In this document: piece after piece, positions 60,369 to 64,000 of the stretch | Layout of the letters: every line of letters begins with the position of its first letter | How positions within the stretch are numbered: the stretch's first letter is position 1 | From: Halobacillus_B rhizosphaerae | GTDB lineage: Bacteria; Bacillota; Bacilli; Bacillales; Halobacillaceae | Assembly: GCF_046719735.1 (NCBI RefSeq) | Contig: NZ_JAUTWQ010000001.1 | Span: forward strand, 434,001 to 498,000 | Direction of reading: 5' to 3' | Length of the DNA stretch: 64,000 bases | The notes under the pieces: model-generated | Seen by the model: the letters and a program-made list of their open reading frames with translations, nothing else | The model's database searches: none | What the model was told of the DNA's origin: nothing | Program-made: the position numbers and the translations under genes

Positions 60369-60878
60369 ATGAATACTTATAAACTTACATTAATAGCTAT
60401 GCTTGCTGCGCTTTCTGTTGCCGGCCGATTAGCCCTTGCTAACATTCCTAATGTTCAACCGGTCACTGCAGTTATCATTTTGTCTGGCTTTTGGCTCGGC
60501 CCTTTATCCGGAGTGGTCATTGCGGTGTTAACGACTCTGGTATCGAATATATTACTTGGAATGGGATATTGGACGATTTGGCAGATTGCCGCATGGTCAT
60601 TAATAGGAATGCTTGCAGGATTAATAGGTAAGTATTGGAGAGGCATCCCAGTCTGGGCACTTTCTGTATTTGGTTTTATTAGTGGGATTTTATATGGTGT
60701 CATTATTTCCTTAACTATGAGAGCAGCAGGTCAGCCCTTTTTAGCCTATTATCTTTCGGGGCTGCCCTTTGATATTAATCATGCCGCATCCAATGTCGTA
60801 TTTATCCTTGTGCTTTCTCCCGTATTAGGGCGTTTGTTTCAACAATACCAGCAAAAGCATTTATTATCTAATATATGA
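60369..60878 (+). CDS. ECF transporter S component, probably for cobalamin
   Basis: A 169-residue membrane protein with about five to six TM helices. MLAALSVAGRLALANIPNVQPVTAVIILSGFWLGPLSG and ISLTMRAAGQPFLAYYLSGLPFDINHAASNVVF resemble the S components associated with B12 (CblT/CbrT-like). The riboswitch upstream points to cobalamin or a precursor as ligand. The energising EcfA/EcfT subunits are not in the window, so it would share the common module, or work with the lipoprotein as a capture step. The pairing is inferred from context. Confidence 0.85.
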   Translation: MNTYKLTLIAMLAALSVAGRLALANIPNVQPVTAVIILSGFWLGPLSGVVIAVLTTLVSNILLGMGYWTIWQIAAWSLIGMLAGLIGKYWRGIPVWALSVFGFISGILYGVIISLTMRAAGQPFLAYYLSGLPFDINHAASNVVFILVLSPVLGRLFQQYQQKHLLSNI

Positions 60879-60879
60879 A

Positions 60880-60907
60880 AGGCTGCCAATTGGGCAGCTT
60901 TTTTTAA
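60880..60907 (+). terminator. Terminator after the S-component gene
   Basis: AAGGCTGCC (60880-60888) pairs with GGGCAGCTT (60893-60901) with a small loop, followed by seven T. Confidence 0.9.
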
Positions 60908-60947
60908 TACTCTTCTTTGCAAACTTTAAGTTCCATATTATGATGAA

Positions 60948-60973
60948 TGTAACTTTTTCATTACATAAGCGAC
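60948..60973 (+). promoter_or_regulatory. Autoregulatory sigma-X promoter
   Basis: TGTAAC (60948-60953), a 16-base spacer and CGAC (60970-60973) match the ECF sigma-X/W promoter class. It lies 27 bases before sigX, consistent with the self-activation seen in B. subtilis. Confidence 0.78.
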
Positions 60974-61000
60974 TAAATACTATAGCAGGGGGTAACTATA

Positions 61001-61540
61001 GTGAATCCGGTCTTTGAACGAATATATGAACAATATCATCAAGATTTATATCAATTTATTATGTATATGGTTAAAGATCGAGATATTGCCGAAGACTTAG
61101 TACAGGAAACTTATATAAAAATTCTTCGGTCCTACCATACATATGACAATAGAAGCAGTGAAAAGACCTGGTTATTTTCAATTGCCCGACATGTAACCAT
61201 TGATTATTTTAGAAAACAAAAAAGGAAAAGGGCACGAATTTTCGATTGGTTTGACTGGGGAGAGAAACAAGAAACGATTCAGGATCATCAGCCTTTACCA
61301 GAAGAGCTTGCGATACAGAATGACGAGCTGCGGGAAGTGTACCAGACGCTAGACCAATGCACCGTCGATCAGAAAACGGTAATAATATTGCGATATATCC
61401 AAGGAATGTCTATCAAAGAAACGGCGTCTATACTGGGGTTTAGTGAAAGTAAAATAAAAACTACTCAGCACAGAGCCATTAAAGCGATAAAAGATAAACT
61501 TGAAAACAAGGTGGAGGGGGGAGTACAACATGACTCGTAA
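61001..61540 (+). CDS. sigX: ECF RNA polymerase sigma factor SigX
   Basis: A 179-residue group IV sigma factor. Region 2 is KDRDIAEDLVQETYIKILRSYHTYDNRSSEKTWLFSIARHVTIDYFRKQ, and region 4 is VIILRYIQGMSIKETASILGFSESKIKTTQHRAIK. It has the SEKTWLFSIARH and TLDQCTVDQK stretches I recall from B. subtilis SigX, and lies after the res cluster as there. It responds to cell-envelope stress and controls dlt/pssA-type surface-charge genes. The start is GTG with GCAGGGGG upstream. It overlaps rsiX by 11 bases. Confidence 0.93.
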   Translation: MNPVFERIYEQYHQDLYQFIMYMVKDRDIAEDLVQETYIKILRSYHTYDNRSSEKTWLFSIARHVTIDYFRKQKRKRARIFDWFDWGEKQETIQDHQPLPEELAIQNDELREVYQTLDQCTVDQKTVIILRYIQGMSIKETASILGFSESKIKTTQHRAIKAIKDKLENKVEGGVQHDS

Positions 61541-62693
61541 ATCCTATGACAATGACAAAATCGAGAAATTATTAAAAGAGCTCCCATCATTCAATGATCC
61601 AAAGAGTAAACAAGAGTGGAACATGCAGTTATCTGAAAAGCATCAAAAATCGAAGAAGCCAAAACGAAACAAGTGGACTATTCCTGTTCTAGGCACTGTA
61701 ACAGGGATGGTTGTTCTACTTCTGCTTTTAGTTCCTCTTTTTAACCATTCTGTCAATAAGCAGGGCACGAGTGAGTCTAGCAGTGATTCCTCTGGTCATC
61801 AAGCTAATGAAGCAGCAAGAGAACAAAGTGCAGTGGAGAAGAAGCAATTCTCTGCTCCTACCGAGGATTCAACACTTCAAATGCACGCAGCGGATAAGTC
61901 TTTACTTATTCAAAGGAGCAGCCCAACCATGATTCGCTCTGTTTATGCCGGTAAAGAAGATCATGTAGTTGTGCCTGTAACCTTCGTGTCTGAAAATGGA
62001 GATGAGAAGGCCGCCAGGGGGAGTCTAGAGGATTACCAACCAGCGGGACTATCTATTAATTTAGTGTCTGAAATCCAAATTAACTATGAGCAGAAGAGTA
62101 AAACAGCAGTGGCCGTCTTTCCAAATGAATATCAACTACCCGGAAATATTCAACCTGCTCAAATGGAAGAAGCCATCCGCTGGCTTGCTGAGCCTTACCA
62201 TCCAGAAAACATTCAATTGAAGAAGAAAGACGGGAGTGCAATGAAGTTAGCGAACACGAAAGATAGCCATACTCTGGTACCCGTCTCTCACCGTCACTAT
62301 GTATTTTACCTTTATCAATCCAATCTAAATAAGCTGAAATTTCTAGTGCCTATACCTGTAGATGATAACTTGACCATCAGACAGTCGATTCAAATGCTCG
62401 GCCGGGTTAAAGACCACCCCGCGCTGGTACCAGCTCTTCCTGCTCATGCAGAGATTAAGAAAGTGAAGAGTAAAGGGCAAGGATTAATTGTAGAAATGCA
62501 ACCTGGGAAGTGGACAGACCAACAGGAGGCGATAACGGCCATCGAAGCTATTCTGTTAACCTCTAAACAGTATCATTTTTCTGAAGTCACTATACTTCAT
62601 TCTGGCTATCAGCAATTAGGACCGTACGATATGACGAACCCGATACAAATTCCTGACGATTTTAATCCCTTAGAAGTTGATCCTGACAAGTAA
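61530..62693 (+). CDS. rsiX: Anti-sigma-X factor RsiX
   Basis: A 387-residue single-pass membrane protein. Residues 1-60 are cytoplasmic and would bind SigX. The TM helix is about residues 62-82 (TVTGMVVLLLLLVPLF). A long Ser/Glu-rich linker (88-120) leads to an extracellular part with two GerMN-like segments. I start it at ATG 61530, after a purine-rich GGTGGAGGGGGG; it overlaps sigX by 11 bases. Its identity rests on position and layout more than sequence memory. It is followed by no clear terminator before the next gene. Confidence 0.88.
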   Translation: MTRKSYDNDKIEKLLKELPSFNDPKSKQEWNMQLSEKHQKSKKPKRNKWTIPVLGTVTGMVVLLLLLVPLFNHSVNKQGTSESSSDSSGHQANEAAREQSAVEKKQFSAPTEDSTLQMHAADKSLLIQRSSPTMIRSVYAGKEDHVVVPVTFVSENGDEKAARGSLEDYQPAGLSINLVSEIQINYEQKSKTAVAVFPNEYQLPGNIQPAQMEEAIRWLAEPYHPENIQLKKKDGSAMKLANTKDSHTLVPVSHRHYVFYLYQSNLNKLKFLVPIPVDDNLTIRQSIQMLGRVKDHPALVPALPAHAEIKKVKSKGQGLIVEMQPGKWTDQQEAITAIEAILLTSKQYHFSEVTILHSGYQQLGPYDMTNPIQIPDDFNPLEVDPDK

Positions 62694-62795
62694 CTGAGAG
62701 GATTGAAGCTGAATCACTTTCCCGAGAATATTTAATAGAATCCTTCAAATGGTCATGTTAAAATTAAGAGGAAGCAGTGAAGGGGACGATTCGTG

Positions 62796-63248
62796 ATGGA
62801 TAAAGACGATTTAATTCAAGAGGTTTCTAAAAAAATGAAACTGATTCGTGTAGAATTTGGTTATACACAAAATCGTATGGCTGAGGTACTCGGTTTATCT
62901 AAAAAAACGTTAGTCCAGATTGAAAAAGAGCGGACAAATGCCGGATGGACAACGGTCGTTGCTGTTTGTGCTTTATTTCAAGATAGTGATGTATTAAAGA
63001 ATCTCTTGGGCGATGCCCCGCTTGAAATTACTGAAACAATCGCTCATCAGCAAATAGACCGGCCTTCTGGCAGAACCATGGGTGGAAAAGTCTGGTGGAC
63101 GAATATAGCAGAAGATCAATCATTTACACTTCAGCAGAACGTGATTAGCAAGCATTATCGTATCATTGATCAGGAATACAACCGCTGGTTTTCAAGTTTT
63201 GATGTACAGGAAGCTGAAGCACGCTTTAAACAATTAATAAAAGATTAA
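62796..63248 (+). CDS. Xre-family helix-turn-helix regulator
   Basis: A ~150-residue protein. Residues 10-60 form a Cro/C1-type HTH (IRVEFGYTQNRMAEVLGLSKKTLVQIEKERTNAGW). The C-terminal part (MGGKVWWTNIAEDQSFTLQQNVISKHYRIIDQEYNRWFSSFD) is a conserved domain that I do not recognise as a ligand-binding family. Similar proteins lie next to ferredoxin genes in bacilli. A GTG at 62793 is an alternative start. It is convergent with fer, and a hairpin separates them. Targets unknown. Confidence 0.82.
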   Translation: MDKDDLIQEVSKKMKLIRVEFGYTQNRMAEVLGLSKKTLVQIEKERTNAGWTTVVAVCALFQDSDVLKNLLGDAPLEITETIAHQQIDRPSGRTMGGKVWWTNIAEDQSFTLQQNVISKHYRIIDQEYNRWFSSFDVQEAEARFKQLIKD

Positions 63249-63249
63249 A

Positions 63250-63277
63250 AATCCCCTTCTTTAAATAGAAGGGGGAA
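63250..63277 (-). terminator. Terminator of fer
   Basis: On the minus strand CCCCCTTCT pairs with AGAAGGGGA (63252-63275) and is followed by five T. The plus-strand side lacks a T-run, so it mainly serves fer. Confidence 0.8.
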
Positions 63278-63280
63278 AGA

Positions 63281-63532
63281 TTATGATTCATTTTTTAAAG
63301 GGTCTCCATCAAAAGGCAAATCCGCGATTTTAATGGAGTCTGTCGGACATCCTTCAAAAGCGTCCTCCATATCATCCTCCAAAATATCGGGAACCTCCTC
63401 CGTTCCTTCGTTTTCATCGAGCACGACGTAGGCCAGACCTTCATCATCATAATCATATATGTCAGGTGCAGCGGCACCGCAAGCTCCACAAGCTATGCAC
63501 GTATCTTTATCTACAATGGTAAACTTCGCCAT
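63281..63532 (-). CDS. fer: Ferredoxin, 4Fe-4S
   Basis: An 83-residue, strongly acidic ferredoxin, the size of B. subtilis Fer. Cluster ligands are Cys12, Cys15 and Cys18 (CIACGACG) plus Cys62 (EGCPTDSI), so one 4Fe-4S cluster. It passes electrons to partners such as cytochromes P450 and fatty acid desaturase. GGAGGT lies before the ATG on the minus strand. It is divergent from ypbB, as in B. subtilis. The acidity (many Asp/Glu in residues 24-62) fits a salt-adapted cytoplasm but is also usual for ferredoxins. Confidence 0.95.
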   Translation of the reverse strand: MAKFTIVDKDTCIACGACGAAAPDIYDYDDEGLAYVVLDENEGTEEVPDILEDDMEDAFEGCPTDSIKIADLPFDGDPLKNES

Positions 63533-63670
63533 GTAAATGAACCTCCTATATGTTTCACCTCTGAAGCTAGACTTAAATAAAGAGGATCACAGAGTAAAAT
63601 AACTACAATGTTATTGTAAATCGCTAATCGAAACTTTTCAACATTTAGCAGCCAAGAGGGAGGTCTGTTC

Positions 63671-64000
63671 ATGTTTCAATATATCTTGTTCATCTGTGTG
63701 ACTCGCCTAAGAGGGGAGCGGACTGTGTCAGGCATTTACCATCTGCTGACAGGAAAACGTTCCTCCCAGTCCTTGCAGGATTCCCGCTCTTACCGGCTGG
63801 ATCAATTCTTTGGAGTTTACCCATCTTTAAACAGGGAGCGTTTTCAACAGTATTTTGAGAAGGCTGAAAGAGAAGGATTCATTGTTATCAATAATAATCA
63901 GTACCCAGTTATTACGGAAAAGGGGAAGGTCGTGGTCCAGCAATATAAAGATCATAATTTTTACTTTGATGGTATGAAAAAGCATCAGTCTATTCAAATG
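63671..64000 (+). CDS. ypbB: YpbB, RecQ-associated helix-turn-helix protein (5' part)
   Basis: The first 110 codons of a gene that runs off the right edge. GAGGGAGGT precedes the ATG at 63671. The translation includes TRLRGERTVSGIYHLLTGKRSSQSLQD and LDQFFGVYPSLNRERF, the N-terminal pattern of YpbB proteins. These are encoded directly upstream of recQ, so recQ probably lies just outside the window. Its role is thought to support the RecQ helicase, but this is not proven. The divergent ferredoxin gene matches the B. subtilis order. Confidence 0.88.
   Translation, partial: MFQYILFICVTRLRGERTVSGIYHLLTGKRSSQSLQDSRSYRLDQFFGVYPSLNRERFQQYFEKAEREGFIVINNNQYPVITEKGKVVVQQYKDHNFYFDGMKKHQSIQM

Overview
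The window is a continuous piece of chromosome from a low-GC, endospore-forming member of the Bacillaceae. Its gene order follows the Bacillus subtilis yqiW-yqjA...yqjQ / yqk / spoIIM-fur-xerD-deoB / dacF-spoIIA-spoVA-lysA-ppiB / ribT-scpAB-dacB-spmAB-rluB-resABCDE-sigX-rsiX-fer-ypbB region closely. The very acidic ferredoxin and ResE would suit a moderate halophile such as Halobacillus, but that placement is inference. I see no rRNA, tRNA, CRISPR array, prophage or insertion sequence.

Layout. 1-3.6 kb: end of a nitronate monooxygenase gene, a GNAT gene, bacilliredoxin brxB, yqjA, an L,D-transpeptidase, and a small antisense gene resembling Prli42. 3.7-9.0 kb: a propionate/methylmalonyl-CoA operon made of a split methylmalonyl-CoA mutase, a B12-domain/epimerase fusion, a carboxyltransferase and a tripeptidase. 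9.2-29.2 kb: accessory metabolism and export (MFS pump, hydrolase, DNA polymerase IV, ABC exporter, aldehyde dehydrogenase, RNase Z, old yellow enzyme, a frameshifted glycosyltransferase beside a glycerophosphodiesterase, M20 peptidase, metallo-hydrolase/SDR pair, flavin monooxygenase, yqkB, yqkE, aldo-keto reductase). 29.3-37.4 kb: nudF, spoIIM, fur behind a consensus promoter with a PerR-type box, yqzK, xerD, the nucleoside catabolic operon deoB-punA-pdp, and a HIT protein. 37.5-44.9 kb: sporulation block dacF, spoIIAA-spoIIAB-sigF and spoVAA-AB-AC-AD-AE-AF, with recognisable sigma-F, sigma-H and sigma-G promoters. 45-50 kb: lysA, ppiB, a small M50 peptidase, two tiny membrane proteins, orphan ribT, ypuF and scpAB. 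50.4-59.5 kb: dacB-spmA-spmB, rluB, the cytochrome c maturation operon resABC and the redox two-component pair resDE. 59.6-64 kb: an adenosylcobalamin riboswitch controlling a DUF4430 lipoprotein and an ECF S component, then sigX-rsiX, an HTH regulator, ferredoxin and the start of ypbB.

How it fits together. Vitamin B12 connects the two ends: the mutase operon at 3.8-6.3 kb uses adenosylcobalamin, and the riboswitch at 59.6 kb probably controls its uptake. The central block carries out the forespore programme (SigF activation, spore dipicolinate transport, cortex modification). resABCDE with fur, brxB and fer cover redox and iron homeostasis.

The least ordinary features are the B12-domain/epimerase fusion, the riboswitch-controlled transcobalamin-like lipoprotein, the frameshifted glycosyltransferase, several small genes that are easy to miss, and six terminators sharing one stem sequence.
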